From assembly GCA_903828695.1 (NCBI GenBank), contig CAIKNE010000126.1, positions 48,895 to 112,894 of the forward strand: a stretch of DNA of 64,000 nucleotides, in the 5' to 3' direction. The notes beneath the pieces are model-generated. The model was not told the origin of the DNA. It searched no databases and saw only the letters and a program-made list of their open reading frames with translations. Numbering within the stretch: position 1 is the stretch's first letter; every line of letters begins with the position of its first letter. The DNA comes from an uncultured Burkholderiales bacterium (lineage in GTDB: Bacteria; Pseudomonadota; Gammaproteobacteria; Burkholderiales; Burkholderiaceae_C). Both the position numbers and the translations under genes were made by a program. Shown piece by piece: positions 19,312 through 29,362 of the stretch.

Positions 19312-20193
19312 TCAGTCATTTGCAAAAAAAGCCTCAAATCCACCTATGGGCTCAAATCGTTGATTCACAAACCTTAACAACTTGGGCCCACCCATCACCG
19401 CTTCACGCTCGCTATGCTTTGGATGTCCTGGATAGGTAAGGTGCCTTACCCCGTCCTCATCAAAGGGTTCTGGTTGAATGAAGGCTGGGGTCTTTGCCCG
19501 GGCTGCGCTCAGGGCTTCGTCCACACTCCTAAAATTTGCTAAGTTGGCCAAGCTCATAATTTGGGGCGGCGCCATCTCAATCTCGTTTGCCCAGTACTTT
19601 TGCAAGGCTACTTTAGGACTCATCCATGCACTATCACTGGCTTCGTAATTATCGTGTTTAGCAGTTTGCAAATCTGGGCTTTTCGCTAAAAAAAACCGAG
19701 TGTCAAAGCGCTTTGTCATGAGTGACGCCATTTTGGGTGTAATCCAACGGCTAAAGGGCACCAAATCTTGTGTGCGAAGAAACATGTTGTGTTGATTTAA
19801 AATATCCAACAAAGTTTTCTCCTCAATGAGCGCTTTGGAATCGCTGAACCCTGGGTGCGAGGATTTTGCAAATAACACCCCGCACTCCTCAAATGTTTCC
19901 CGGATTGCAGCCACAAAAATGGCAACCGCTTGATCTGTAGTGAGCTCCCCCTCGTTGAGTCGTTGCTTGAGGGTCTCACCGTCCAAGTCCAAACGACTCA
20001 TAAATTCAGTGTTTGAGTCCCCCTGATCAACCTTTCCCCCAGGAAACACATACACTCCACCCAGAACTGAGGATTTTGCATGACGTTTAATCATGAACAC
20101 CTCCAAACCAGGGCCAGCCGCTGAGTCCCTGAGTATTAAAAGTGTGGCTGCATCAACAGGCGCAGTCGTGACGACTTCTTTTTGAATTTCCAT
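19312..20193 (-). CDS. NUDIX hydrolase
   Basis: GGVYVFPGGKVDQGD..., AAIRETFEECGVLFA Nudix box. Confidence 0.88.
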   Translation of the reverse strand: MEIQKEVVTTAPVDAATLLILRDSAAGPGLEVFMIKRHAKSSVLGGVYVFPGGKVDQGDSNTEFMSRLDLDGETLKQRLNEGELTTDQAVAIFVAAIRETFEECGVLFAKSSHPGFSDSKALIEEKTLLDILNQHNMFLRTQDLVPFSRWITPKMASLMTKRFDTRFFLAKSPDLQTAKHDNYEASDSAWMSPKVALQKYWANEIEMAPPQIMSLANLANFRSVDEALSAARAKTPAFIQPEPFDEDGVRHLTYPGHPKHSEREAVMGGPKLLRFVNQRFEPIGGFEAFFAND

Positions 20194-20226
20194 AGTGCCA
20201 TTGTGGCATCAAAAACAAACATCCCT

Positions 20227-22074
20227 ATGTCAAGTCAAGATCTAAACACCACCCCAAAAGCTGGCGATGCTCGACAGCCCAGCACCAAGCCCGCCCTGCC
20301 CCGACCCCCCGCACAAACCCCTAATGCTTTGAAGAGGCTTTGGCCCTTTGTCAGTAAATACAAAATGGTCATGGCCTTGGCCGGTCTTTTCCTGGTCTTG
20401 GCAGCTGGCGCTACGCTTGCCTTTCCCTGGGCTTTAAAGATGCTTATCGATCAAGGCCTGGCCAAACAAGAAGGAAATCTTCATTTGGCTGAACATTTTT
20501 TAGCGCTCTTTGGGGTTGCCTCAGCCCTAGCTTTGTTCTCTGCAGCCCGTTTTTATACCGTTAGCTGGCTGGGTGAGCGCATCACAGCTGACGTCAGGAA
20601 CACCGTCTATACACACGTGTTGAAGCAAAGTGCCGAGTTCTTTGAAACAACCCAATCGGGTGAGATCCTCTCTAGGCTCACCAATGACACCACTCTCGTT
20701 CAAACCGTAGTTGGCTCCTCCCTATCCATGGGCCTGAGAAATTTGGTCATGGGATCGGGCGCTCTTTTCATGCTCATTTGGACAAACCCGCTTCTCATGC
20801 TGCAAGTCATGGGGCTCTTGATTTTAGTAGTCTGGCCCAGTATGCGAATGGGTAGGCGCGTTCGCAAACTCTCCCGTGCCAGTCAAGACCGGGTAGCAGA
20901 TGCAAGCGCCATTGCCAGTGAAGTGCTCAACGCCATCCCGGTCGTTCAAAGCTACACGGCTGAGGTCCGCGAGTCAGCGCGTTTTAGCGATTCCACCCAG
21001 TACGCGTTCGTGACCGCAGTCAACAGGACCAAAGCAAGAGCGGTTTTAGTCGGCTTTATCATTATGGCAACAAGCGCTGCCTTGCTATGGGGCTTGTACG
21101 AGGGAACGCTCGCAGTGCAAGCGGGCACGCTCAGCGCAGGCGAGCTTGGACAAACCATTGTGTATGTCATATTGCTGGCCAGCTCAGCAGCCGTGCTGGG
21201 TGAGGTTTACGGGGACTTACTGAGAGCGGCGGGCGCGACCGAGAGACTGATGGAGTTACTTGAGACAAGGAGCGCCATTAACTCCAACCCCTCCAGTGTT
21301 GAGCCAGCTTGGCCCGTCAACGGATCAATTGTTCAAATCAAGAATTTATGCTTTAAATATCCGTCCAGGCCTAACCAATGGGCTTTAAAGGATTTAACGG
21401 GGACGGCCCTTTCTGGTCAAACTATAGCCATTGTGGGACCCAGCGGAGCGGGTAAAAGTACGCTTTTTAGTTTATTGCTGCGCTTTCACGATCCGCTCAG
21501 CGGATCTATCGAGATGGACGGTGCGCGCATTGATGAAATGAGTCTTCATGCGCTTAGAAACAGGATTGGGCTCGTGCCCCAAGAGCCCGTTGTTTTCTCA
21601 GGTACTGCGATGGAGAACATCAAATATGGACGCGTCGACGCGTCAACCGAGGAAGTGATCCAAGCCGCTAAGGCAGCCTTTGCGGATGAGTTCATCCAAG
21701 CCCTGCCTGATGGTTACGACACCTTTTTGGGTGAGCGCGGAGTGCGCTTGTCGGGTGGGCAACGTCAACGTATTGCCATTGCTCGGGCGATCCTAAAGAA
21801 CCCCCCTCTTCTTCTCCTAGATGAGGCGACGAGTGCGCTTGACGCTCACAGTGAACGTGTCGTACAAGAAGCGTTAAACCGTGCGATGAAGAACAGAACC
21901 ACCTTTGTCATTGCTCACCGCTTAGCAACCGTTCAACAGGCCGACTGCATTTGGGTTTTTGATCAAGGCCGCCTTTGCGAACAAGGCACGCATAGTGAAT
22001 TAATTGAAAGCGGGGGTTTGTATGCGGGCCTAGCAAAGTTGCAGTTCAACTTGAATAGGACGCAGGAGAGTTGA
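20227..22074 (+). CDS. MsbA/LmrA-like ABC exporter (TM + ATPase fusion); start probably ATG 20227
   Basis: Walker A GPSGAGKSTLF, signature LSGGQRQRIAIARAIL, Walker B LLLLDEATSALD; six-TM N-terminal domain. Confidence 0.93.
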   Translation: MSSQDLNTTPKAGDARQPSTKPALPRPPAQTPNALKRLWPFVSKYKMVMALAGLFLVLAAGATLAFPWALKMLIDQGLAKQEGNLHLAEHFLALFGVASALALFSAARFYTVSWLGERITADVRNTVYTHVLKQSAEFFETTQSGEILSRLTNDTTLVQTVVGSSLSMGLRNLVMGSGALFMLIWTNPLLMLQVMGLLILVVWPSMRMGRRVRKLSRASQDRVADASAIASEVLNAIPVVQSYTAEVRESARFSDSTQYAFVTAVNRTKARAVLVGFIIMATSAALLWGLYEGTLAVQAGTLSAGELGQTIVYVILLASSAAVLGEVYGDLLRAAGATERLMELLETRSAINSNPSSVEPAWPVNGSIVQIKNLCFKYPSRPNQWALKDLTGTALSGQTIAIVGPSGAGKSTLFSLLLRFHDPLSGSIEMDGARIDEMSLHALRNRIGLVPQEPVVFSGTAMENIKYGRVDASTEEVIQAAKAAFADEFIQALPDGYDTFLGERGVRLSGGQRQRIAIARAILKNPPLLLLDEATSALDAHSERVVQEALNRAMKNRTTFVIAHRLATVQQADCIWVFDQGRLCEQGTHSELIESGGLYAGLAKLQFNLNRTQES

Positions 22075-22961
22075 TGTCTCAAATTGGAATGCAAAATTTC
22101 TCTATCCACTTCTGGAATTTGCTCCCCCTTTTCTTTGCTTTTGCATTAGGCGGCGTTACGGGCAGCTTCATCGGTGTTGTCATTAGCCGGCTTCCCGCGA
22201 TGATGGGTCAAAGTGAGCATACAAAGGAGCTAAAGGGTCCAAACGCAACTGAAAAACTAACGCTTGCTTACCCACGCTCGCATTGCGCAGAGTGCAAAAA
22301 ACCGCTGCGCCTTCATCACAATATCCCGCTCATCAGTTATGCATTTCTAAATGGATTTTGCGCTTATTGCAAAAAACCGATTGGGTTTTGGATTTTTGCA
22401 AGCGAGTTGCTTTGCGCACTTTGGTGGTCACTTTGCTATATCCAGTACGGCCTGTGCGCAACCAGCTTTGTTTTTGCTCTGTACGGGTCAGCCCTTTTGT
22501 GCTTGGCGTTTATTGATTGGCAAACCCAGCTACTCCCAGATGCAATCACTCAGCCACTGCTTTGGGGAGGGCTCATCGCAAGCGCCCTGGGACTATCGAG
22601 CGTTCCCCTTGCAGTTTCTTTGTGGGGAGCCGTTTTAGGGTACTTGGTTTTATGGACCGTCAGTCGGTCTTATTACATCCTCAAGGGGCATTTAGGCATT
22701 GGTGATGGGGATCTCAAGTTGGTCGGTGCGCTAGGTGCTTGGATGGGTCCCATTCCTTTAATCGCACTGATACTTCTAGCTTCTATTTCAGGAATCCTAA
22801 GCGCACTCCTATTAAGATTAAAAGGTCGCATGAAGGCCGGGGACTATATACCGTTTGGCCCGTTTTTGGTATTCAGCGCCCTTTTAATTCAGACCTGCTT
22901 AAGTAAAAGCGCTTACCCCTTTACGGACCTTTTAAGTCAGTTGAGCAAGCTATCCAATTAA
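22074..22961 (+). CDS. pilD: Prepilin leader peptidase/N-methyltransferase (A24); start ATG 22074 overlapping upstream stop (TGATG)
   Basis: SHCAECKKPLRLHHNIPLISY...CAYCKKPIG zinc-binding CxxC pairs, FIDWQTQLLPDAIT and GIGDGDLKL aspartyl active sites. Confidence 0.9.
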   Translation: MSQIGMQNFSIHFWNLLPLFFAFALGGVTGSFIGVVISRLPAMMGQSEHTKELKGPNATEKLTLAYPRSHCAECKKPLRLHHNIPLISYAFLNGFCAYCKKPIGFWIFASELLCALWWSLCYIQYGLCATSFVFALYGSALLCLAFIDWQTQLLPDAITQPLLWGGLIASALGLSSVPLAVSLWGAVLGYLVLWTVSRSYYILKGHLGIGDGDLKLVGALGAWMGPIPLIALILLASISGILSALLLRLKGRMKAGDYIPFGPFLVFSALLIQTCLSKSAYPFTDLLSQLSKLSN

Positions 22962-24055
22962 GTCGCTTTTGATATTTTGATGGTAGGAAATTTAGAAGAA
23001 AAGTCCTTGGCTTTGTCCGACACCTTGGCTGCGACACGTCTGGCCATATCTTTGTACATCTCAGTGATGGGGCTCTTTGGATCTGCAGCAACAGTTGGAA
23101 GTCCCTGATCAGCTTGCAAACGTATATTGATGTCTAGGGGGAGCGAGCCCAAATAATCCACACCCAATTCTGCAGCCATCGATTTACCCCCACCCTCGCC
23201 AAAGATGTGTTCAGCGTGCCCACAATTTGAGCAGATATGTACCGCCATGTTCTCCAGCACACCCAGAATTGGTACGCCTACTTTTTCGAACATCCTGATA
23301 CCCTTTCGGGCATCAATGAGGGCGATATCTTGGGGTGTGGTGACTATGACCGATCCCGTCATGGGCACCCTCTGGCTGAGAGTGAGTTGGATATCTCCCG
23401 TGCCCGGTGGCAGGTCGATGATTAAATAATCCAAGGAATGCCAATTGGTTTGCCTAAGCAATTGCTCCAGTGCTTGAGTGGCCATTGGGCCTCGCCAAAC
23501 CATCGCTTCATTGGGACTGACTAAAAAACCAATCGACATGACCTGAACGCCGTGACTGATCAAAGGGCTCATGGTTTTGCCGTCCGTGCTCTCTGGGCGG
23601 CCGCTGAGCCCCATCATCATGGGTTGACTGGGACCGTAGATATCTGCGTCCAACAACCCAACACTGGCCCCTTCCGCTTGCAGCGCCAAAGCCAGATTGG
23701 CCGCTGTGGTACTCTTGCCCACACCGCCCTTACCGGATGCGACTCCAATAATATTTTTCACCTGCGCCAACAGTTGTACCCCGCCCTGTGCGGCGTGGGC
23801 AACGATATGGGTCGAAAATTGGATTCGAATTTCAAGACCACGGGACTCGGGTAATTGCTGAATTGCCTTTATCATGCTCTCGCGCATGGAGTCCCACAAA
23901 CTCTTCGCGGGGTAACCCAGCTCCACATCAAAGGACAGGATGGTCGGGGTCATTGAAATATTTTTGATTGACTTCGAGCTCACAAAATCGCGCCCTAGGT
24001 AGGGATCGCAAACCTCTTTTAAAGCGCCAAGTAACTGCTCTTGTGTCAATGCCAT
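22958..24055 (-). CDS. apbC: Iron-sulfur cluster carrier protein ApbC/Mrp (P-loop NTPase)
   Basis: IGVASGKGGVGKSTTAANLALAL, DADIYGPSQPMMMG, ENMAVHICSNCGHAEHIFGEGGG. Confidence 0.94.
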   Translation of the reverse strand: MALTQEQLLGALKEVCDPYLGRDFVSSKSIKNISMTPTILSFDVELGYPAKSLWDSMRESMIKAIQQLPESRGLEIRIQFSTHIVAHAAQGGVQLLAQVKNIIGVASGKGGVGKSTTAANLALALQAEGASVGLLDADIYGPSQPMMMGLSGRPESTDGKTMSPLISHGVQVMSIGFLVSPNEAMVWRGPMATQALEQLLRQTNWHSLDYLIIDLPPGTGDIQLTLSQRVPMTGSVIVTTPQDIALIDARKGIRMFEKVGVPILGVLENMAVHICSNCGHAEHIFGEGGGKSMAAELGVDYLGSLPLDINIRLQADQGLPTVAADPKSPITEMYKDMARRVAAKVSDKAKDFSSKFPTIKISKAT

Positions 24056-24199
24056 CTCAAAGTACTCCCAATTTCTTTTTTAAAACTCACCCAGTCTACC
24101 CAAATAGCTTCATCCGTGCTCAGCTAAAGGGTTTAAATTATCAAAACGCGCCAACAAAAGAATAAAATCACTCACCTCATTCAAAGTAGAGTTATCTCC

Positions 24200-26374
24200 A
24201 TGCGTCGCCTTTTTGTAACCACAGCCCTGCCCTATGCCAACGGGAAATTCCACATTGGCCACATCATGGAATACATCCAAGCCGATATTTGGGTGCGCTT
24301 TCAAAGAATGCAGGGTAATTTGGTTCACTTTGTATGCGCGGATGATGCACACGGCGCGCCTATCATGATCGCAGCAGAAAAAGCGGGCATCACACCCCAG
24401 GAGTTTGTCGCCAATATTTCAAGCGGTCGCAAACCCTATCTGGACGGTTTTCACATCAGTTTTGACAATTGGCACTCAACAGACGGGGCAGAAAACCACG
24501 CACTCGCCAAACAAATTTACCTCCAACTCCAAGCAGCTGGGTTGATCGAGGTGCGTGAAATAGAACAGTTTTTTGACCCTGAAAAGGGCATGTTCTTACC
24601 CGATCGTTTCATCAAAGGTGAATGCCCTTCTTGTGGCGCCAAAGATCAGTACGGAGATAGTTGTGAGTCATGCGGCGCGGTTTACAGCCCAACAGAAGTT
24701 AAAAACCCATACTCCGCGCTCTCTGGTTCTACGCCCATTCTTAAAAAATCTGACCATTATTTCTTCAAGCTCTCTGATCCCAGGTGTGTGAGTTTTCTGA
24801 GCGAGTGGACCCAAGGCCTGAGTGCAGATGGGCGCACGCGCTTACAGCCCGAAGTTTTAAATAAAATTAAAGAGTGGTTCGTCACAGATGAGTCAGGCAA
24901 AAGTGGGCTTGGAGATTGGGACATCAGTAGGGACGCGCCCTACTTTGGAATTGAGATTCCGAACGCTCCTGGTAAATACTTTTATGTATGGCTTGATGCG
25001 CCCATCGGTTATTTAGCTTCACTTAAAAATTACTTAGATAAAGAAGAGATCCAACAAAGCGTTCCAGGAGCTGTTGCTTTTGAGTCTTTCCTTGCTGACC
25101 CAAGTGTTGAGCAATACCATTTCATTGGTAAAGATATCACTTACTTTCACACCCTCTTTTGGCCAGCCATGCTGCACTTTAGTGGGCGTAAGACCCCCTC
25201 CAGCATCTTTGTGCACGGGTTCATCACCGTCAGTGGTGAGAAGATGAGCAAAAGTCGAGGTACAGGAATCGATCCTCTCAAATATCTCTCGCTGGGTATG
25301 AACCCGGAGTGGTTGCGCTACTACTTGGCAGCCAAACTGAGCGCCCGCGTGGAGGACGTGGACTTTAATCCACAAGACTTCATGCTGCGGGTGAATTCTG
25401 ACTTGGTCGGTAAATACATCAATATCGCCTCCCGAGCAGCCAACTTCATACACAAACAGTTCAACGCTCAACTAGGGCATGTAATGCCAAACGGCGAACA
25501 ACTCCTTCAACAGTTACAAGCCGCGGCTCCCTCCATTAGCCGTCTCTACGAAGAACGTGAATTTGCAAAAGCCCTGAGGGATATCATGGCGCTTGCCGAT
25601 CAAGTCAACGAGTTTGTAGATCAAAACAAACCCTGGGAATTGGCAAAAAAAGAGGACGCCATCGTCGAGTTGCATGCCGTGTGCACCACTTGTCTAGAGG
25701 CCTTTAGATACTTAAGCATTTATTTAAAACCCGTATTACCTGCTCTTTGCGCGCAGGTCGAGACCTTTTTAAAGTGTCCTCCCCTGGTTTTTGCAGATGT
25801 CAACACACGCCTAGGCGCGGGCCACGTCATCAATGATTACAAACACCTCATACAGCGAGTAGATGAAAAAATGTTGGATAAATTATTCGAACTCCCAGAG
25901 ACTTTGGAGAGCAAACCAACACCCATGGAGAAGTCTCAAAAATCAAAACCAGCAAGCGCACAGGTTGCACCGTCACAACAGCCCATAGAGGGCGAAGAAA
26001 ATCTCCCCTCACCAGGGGGCGAGCCAATTGCGTCGACCATTGGGATCGAAGAGTTCTCGAAAATCGATCTTCGAATTGCCCAAATTATCTCTTGCGAAAC
26101 AGTGGAAGGGTCAACCAAACTCCTTCGCCTCATGCTCGACGTAGGCGAGGGCCGAACAAGGCAAGTCTTCAGTGGTATTGCAAGCGTTTACAAACCTGAA
26201 GATTTAGTGGGCAAACTCACCGTCATGGTTGCCAATTTGGCACCTCGCAAAATGAAGTTCGGCGTGAGTGAAGGTATGGTGCTCGCAGCGAGCCAGGCGG
26301 ATGAAAAATCAGAACCCGGTATTTATATTCTTCACCCCTGGAACGGCGCAAAACCAGGGATGCGTATTCATTAA
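24200..26374 (+). CDS. metG: Methionyl-tRNA synthetase with C-terminal tRNA-binding domain
   Basis: [43 protein letters not shown] zinc site, [11 protein letters not shown] (KMSKS), C-terminal EMAP/Trbp111-like [11 protein letters not shown]. Confidence 0.96.
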   Translation: MRRLFVTTALPYANGKFHIGHIMEYIQADIWVRFQRMQGNLVHFVCADDAHGAPIMIAAEKAGITPQEFVANISSGRKPYLDGFHISFDNWHSTDGAENHALAKQIYLQLQAAGLIEVREIEQFFDPEKGMFLPDRFIKGECPSCGAKDQYGDSCESCGAVYSPTEVKNPYSALSGSTPILKKSDHYFFKLSDPRCVSFLSEWTQGLSADGRTRLQPEVLNKIKEWFVTDESGKSGLGDWDISRDAPYFGIEIPNAPGKYFYVWLDAPIGYLASLKNYLDKEEIQQSVPGAVAFESFLADPSVEQYHFIGKDITYFHTLFWPAMLHFSGRKTPSSIFVHGFITVSGEKMSKSRGTGIDPLKYLSLGMNPEWLRYYLAAKLSARVEDVDFNPQDFMLRVNSDLVGKYINIASRAANFIHKQFNAQLGHVMPNGEQLLQQLQAAAPSISRLYEEREFAKALRDIMALADQVNEFVDQNKPWELAKKEDAIVELHAVCTTCLEAFRYLSIYLKPVLPALCAQVETFLKCPPLVFADVNTRLGAGHVINDYKHLIQRVDEKMLDKLFELPETLESKPTPMEKSQKSKPASAQVAPSQQPIEGEENLPSPGGEPIASTIGIEEFSKIDLRIAQIISCETVEGSTKLLRLMLDVGEGRTRQVFSGIASVYKPEDLVGKLTVMVANLAPRKMKFGVSEGMVLAASQADEKSEPGIYILHPWNGAKPGMRIH

Positions 26375-26380
26375 TGCTCG

Positions 26381-26410
26381 CAACCATTGCAAAAACTTTT
26401 GCAATGATTG
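26381..26410. repeat. 14-bp near-perfect inverted repeat immediately after metG stop
   Basis: CAACCATTGCAAAA-ac-TTTTGCAATGATTG, one mismatch; no clear T-tract following. Confidence 0.8.
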
Positions 26411-26479
26411 TGGGAATAACAAGAAACAGTCGTATACAAAGCGTTACCACAGCCCCCCATTAATTTCTCGAGGAACGGA

Positions 26480-28138
26480 ATGCTCAGTTTTAGTTTTCAC
26501 CCCAAATTACTCGAGGTTTTAGGCAACTATAGCTCCAAGGATTTATGGAGCGATATTGGGGCTGGTCTGACCGTTGGGGTTGTAGCACTCCCTCTTGCGA
26601 TGGCCTTTGCCATTGCCTCAGGGCTACCCCCACAAGTAGGAATTTTCACCTCCATCATTGCGGGACTCTTGATCTCTGTCTTGGGAGGAAGCAAAGTACA
26701 AATTGGGGGGCCTGCAGGAGCCTTCATTGTGATCGTCTACGGGATCGTCCAACAAAGCGGTGTTCAGGGCCTGATCATCGCATCCATCATGTCCGGGGTG
26801 TTGCTCTTTGTGATGGGTTTGTTGAAACTGGGTACCTTAATTCGCTTCATACCCGTTGCTGTGGTGATTGGTTTTACCAATGCCATCGCAGCACTCATCA
26901 TGCTTTCTCAAATTAAAGATTTTTTGGGGCTTAGCATTGCAAAAATGCCTGCCGATTTCATTGGCATGATTCAAACCCTTGGCGCGGCCTTGGATACGCT
27001 GAACACCTGTGCTTTCGCGCTTGCGATGTGTTCACTCATTTTTTTATTTATCTGGCAGTGGTGGCTGCCGCGCTGGCTCTTACAAACCGCGCCAAACCAA
27101 ACCCCACTCAGACAAGCGCTCACTCAATTACAAAAAGTACCAGGCTCCATTATTGTTCTCGTTGGCGCGACAACCCTCGTTTTTCTGGCGGACCTACCCG
27201 TGCAAACGATAGGAACTCGCTTTGGAGGCATCCCCCATGCGCTACCAAGCCTTAGTTGGCCTACGCTTGGACTTGATCAATGCCAACAACTGTTACGCCC
27301 TGCAATCACTCTCGCTCTCTTGGGGGCCATTGAATCGCTTTTGTGCGCCCGCATTGCTGATAACTTAGTTGATGATCACCACAACCCCAACCAGGAATTG
27401 ATGGCTCAAGGGATTGCCAACTTTGTGGCGCCTCTCTTTGGAGGTATGCCCGCGACTGGCACCATAGCGCGAACAGTGACAAATGCCAAAAACGGGGCTG
27501 TCAGTCCAGTTGCTGGCATCGTGCATTGCCTCACCCTACTTGCAATTGTTTTAATCGCAGCTCCACTCGCCTTTCATATCCCGTTATGTGCTTTGTCAGC
27601 CATTTTGATGTTTGTAGCTTGGAACATGGGCGAATGGAGAGAATTTGTATACCTGAGAGAATTTCGACTGCCGTACCGAATTATATTACTGACGGTATTT
27701 TTGCTCACCATTTTGATCGACTTGGCCAGTGCCGTGGAGTTTGGACTCATCGGGGCTTGTATCACTTTCATCTACCGTATCTCAAGTCTCACACGCTCCG
27801 AGCTCTTTCACAACTCGGCCCAGTTGCAAGCACACCGCTTGTACGGGGCCTTGTTTTTTGGGGCAGTGCAGTTGATTGAGAATTTAGAAGCCCATTTGCC
27901 TGAAAAAACTCTGATTCTTGACTTCAAGAATTTAATTTACCTCGATACATCTGGTACTGATGTGCTCTTGAGTTTGATGAGGGCGTGTGAGAAAAAAGGC
28001 ATCCGTCTGGTCTTTTGCGGAGTCATGCACCAACCCCTTGGAATGATGCAACGCGCGAGTTTGCTCAGTAAGCTTGGGAGTCATAACTTCTATGCTGACA
28101 TAGCGACCGCTTTGAGCGAAGAGTTGAATGAAAACTAA
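26480..28138 (+). CDS. SulP family inorganic anion transporter with STAS domain
   Basis: ADLTVG-like DIGAGLTVGVVALPLAMAFAIASGLPPQVGIFTSIIAGLLIS, C-terminal STAS TLILDFKNLIYLDTSGTDVLLSL. Confidence 0.93.
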   Translation: MLSFSFHPKLLEVLGNYSSKDLWSDIGAGLTVGVVALPLAMAFAIASGLPPQVGIFTSIIAGLLISVLGGSKVQIGGPAGAFIVIVYGIVQQSGVQGLIIASIMSGVLLFVMGLLKLGTLIRFIPVAVVIGFTNAIAALIMLSQIKDFLGLSIAKMPADFIGMIQTLGAALDTLNTCAFALAMCSLIFLFIWQWWLPRWLLQTAPNQTPLRQALTQLQKVPGSIIVLVGATTLVFLADLPVQTIGTRFGGIPHALPSLSWPTLGLDQCQQLLRPAITLALLGAIESLLCARIADNLVDDHHNPNQELMAQGIANFVAPLFGGMPATGTIARTVTNAKNGAVSPVAGIVHCLTLLAIVLIAAPLAFHIPLCALSAILMFVAWNMGEWREFVYLREFRLPYRIILLTVFLLTILIDLASAVEFGLIGACITFIYRISSLTRSELFHNSAQLQAHRLYGALFFGAVQLIENLEAHLPEKTLILDFKNLIYLDTSGTDVLLSLMRACEKKGIRLVFCGVMHQPLGMMQRASLLSKLGSHNFYADIATALSEELNEN

Positions 28139-28141
28139 TAA

Positions 28142-28185
28142 AAAAAGCCTCAGAATCCAGGAAATCACAAACTGATAGGCTTTTT
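28142..28185 (+). terminator. Possible terminator downstream of sulP
   Basis: AAAAAGCCT ... AGGCTTTTT 9-bp stem with 26-nt loop just after the sulP stop. Confidence 0.5.
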
Positions 28186-28266
28186 GCGGTTCTGTGCGGT
28201 TAACTTTTAGGGGTACAAATCCTCCTTCCCTGTAGAATGAGGGGGTTAAGCAGTGAGTAAATTAAT

Positions 28267-28470
28267 ATGCCCTTTTTTAGACGCGCTGACTATCAGTCAG
28301 ATACAACCCAGTTTATCCAAAAGCTTAAAGCCTCCCGCCCCGAGCTTGAGTCCGAGCAGCGCCAGGGCCGTGCGCTTTTGTGGGACCACAAAATCGATCG
28401 TGATTCTCTTAAAGAGTTCTCTGCTGCACGGGTACCCCAAAAGCCCTACGTCTACCAAAACGGCTCGTGA
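28267..28470 (+). CDS. DUF3460 family small protein
   Basis: MPFFRRADYQSDTTQFIQKLKASRPELESEQRQGRALLWDHKIDRD, 67 aa, 4-bp overlap with scpA; family recalled from Burkholderiales scpA neighbourhoods. Confidence 0.75.
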   Translation: MPFFRRADYQSDTTQFIQKLKASRPELESEQRQGRALLWDHKIDRDSLKEFSAARVPQKPYVYQNGS

Positions 28471-29318
28471 GCACGACTGTCCTACCCCCCTCCTCTGAGC
28501 AAGCGATGAGCGCCTCGGGCATGGTTGAAGTGATCGATCATGTGGCCGTTGCACGACTGTACGGTGAGCCGCTTTTCTCGCTGCCCCAAGATTTATATAT
28601 TCCTCCGGATGCCCTTGAGATCTTTCTAGAGGCCTTCCAAGGTCCCCTAGATTTGTTGCTGTACTTAATTCGCAAACAAAACTTCAATATCCTAGATATT
28701 CCTATGGCTGCTTTAACGCGCCAGTATCTTAGTTATATCGAGGAAATCAGAAACTCCAATTTAGAACTGGCCGCAGAATATTTGCTCATGGCGGCCATGA
28801 TCATTGAGATCAAGTCCAGAATGCTTTTGCCGCCTAAGAAAGTTGCTGAAGGCGAAGAGGCGGAGGATCCAAGAGCTGAGCTGGTGCGTAGACTCTTAGA
28901 GTACGAACAAATTAAACTGGGAGCTGCCCAGTTGACCCAAATTCCACAGTACGGGCGTGATTTCTTGAAGGCGCACATCTTCATTGAACAGTCCCTGCAA
29001 CCCCGCTTCCCGCATGTAGAAATCACTGAGTTACAACAGGCCTGGGCGGACATACTTAAACGAGCTAAATTAGTCCAGCATCACAAAATTGCACGTGAAG
29101 AACTGTCAGTTCGTGAGCATATGAGTTTGGTCATTAAAAAACTTCAAGGCAAACGCTTTGTTCAGTTTGAGGACCTATTTGATGCCAGCAAAGGCGTCTC
29201 TACAGTGGTGGTTACTTTTGTTGCCCTTTTGGAACTAGCCAAAGAAACATTAATAGAGATCACACAAGCCGAGGTCTATGCACCTATTTATGTTCGCTTG
29301 ACGTTCTCAACGTCCTAG
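28467..29318 (+). CDS. scpA: Segregation and condensation protein ScpA
   Basis: FLEAFQGPLDLLLYLIRKQNFNILDIPMAALTRQYLSYIEE, LAAEYLLMAAMIIEIKSRMLLP. Confidence 0.93.
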   Translation: MSTTVLPPSSEQAMSASGMVEVIDHVAVARLYGEPLFSLPQDLYIPPDALEIFLEAFQGPLDLLLYLIRKQNFNILDIPMAALTRQYLSYIEEIRNSNLELAAEYLLMAAMIIEIKSRMLLPPKKVAEGEEAEDPRAELVRRLLEYEQIKLGAAQLTQIPQYGRDFLKAHIFIEQSLQPRFPHVEITELQQAWADILKRAKLVQHHKIAREELSVREHMSLVIKKLQGKRFVQFEDLFDASKGVSTVVVTFVALLELAKETLIEITQAEVYAPIYVRLTFSTS

Positions 29319-29362
29319 TTAACTGAAACGTCACATCCCACCAGGTTTTAAACCTCCAACGC

